From assembly GCA_947626435.1 (NCBI GenBank), contig CANQSB010000022.1:1-50161 (forward strand): 50,161 nt of DNA. The letters run 5' to 3'. The stretch is from an uncultured Lachnospiraceae bacterium. Its GTDB lineage: Bacteria > Bacillota > Clostridia > Lachnospirales > Lachnospiraceae. This document shows positions 50,109 through 50,161 of this stretch, in pieces (position 1 is the first letter of the stretch; every line of letters begins with the position of its first letter). Made by a program: the position numbers and the translations under genes. Below the pieces are notes generated by a model that worked only from the letters and a program-made list of their open reading frames with translations, was not told where the DNA came from and did not search any database.

Positions 50109-50161
50109 ACACGGCAAGAAAAAGGGATTGCTTGAAATGTTTATTACCGCTAGGGGAAACA

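Overview
The window looks like a chromosomal segment of an anaerobic, motile, Gram-positive gut-type Clostridia, most likely Lachnospiraceae. This is an inference from gene content: an oxygen-sensitive two-subunit class I fumarase, a Lachnospiraceae-style MraY with an HDH motif, a fused PotCD transporter gene, a GH53 galactanase, two AAA-ATPase/PD-(D/E)XK proteins, a DUF3160 protein, strong AGGAGG ribosome-binding sites and sigma-A promoters of the TTGACA-17-TATAAT type. No plasmid or phage backbone is visible.

Layout. 1-5161 (mostly minus): tRNA-Ser(GCU), fumB, fumA, a YbaK-type deacylase and a DUF3160 surface-protein pair. 5553-11522: a putative secreted glycoside hydrolase, then an ABC heterodimer followed by an MraY-like transferase. 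11803-14587: an AAA-ATPase, a RelE/Phd-type toxin-antitoxin pair bracketed by 18-bp direct repeats, and a decayed VWA-domain gene. 14604-17719: flagellin, a divergent CsrA and a recombinase cassette. 17944-23611: an unknown protein, an XRE regulator, thrH and a FecCD-type uptake operon with a surface protein. 23684-28828: a hybrid sensor kinase, a fold-back repeat, a cytidylate-kinase-like protein and a MATE pump. 28838-29170: a type I toxin-antitoxin locus. 29249-35000: GH53 galactanase, a second AAA-ATPase and a GH1 beta-glucosidase fused to a cupin-like tail. 35134-39465: the potABCD polyamine transporter. 39773-42176: a two-component system. 42382-42802: an AbrB-type antitoxin beside a truncated PIN toxin. 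43069-46484: the VTC / DUF4956 / CotH cassette. 46570-50108: small proteins, an esterase, a MarR/flavin-reductase pair and an Rpn-type nuclease that stops early.

Headline observation. A 953-bp segment (16767-17719) directly upstream of csrA-flagellin is bounded by 32-bp inverted repeats, each itself a palindrome, differing at one base. Inside are a FimB/FimE-sized tyrosine recombinase with its own promoter and terminator, and then a near-consensus sigma-28 flagellar promoter (TAAAGTAT-N11-ACCGATAT) pointing out through the right repeat. As sequenced, that promoter faces away from flagellin and runs toward a bidirectional terminator. Inverting the segment would aim it at csrA-fliC. I read this as a self-contained flagellar phase switch captured in the OFF orientation.

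Second observation. A family of about 135-165 bp structured repeats ('R elements': four full copies A-D, one short copy E and two probable relics) lies mainly inside operons (fumA/fumB, response regulator/kinase, VTC/DUF4956). The copies keep one orientation relative to the downstream gene. Their long stems differ by compensatory base changes, and the short copy lacks the inner hairpin module exactly.
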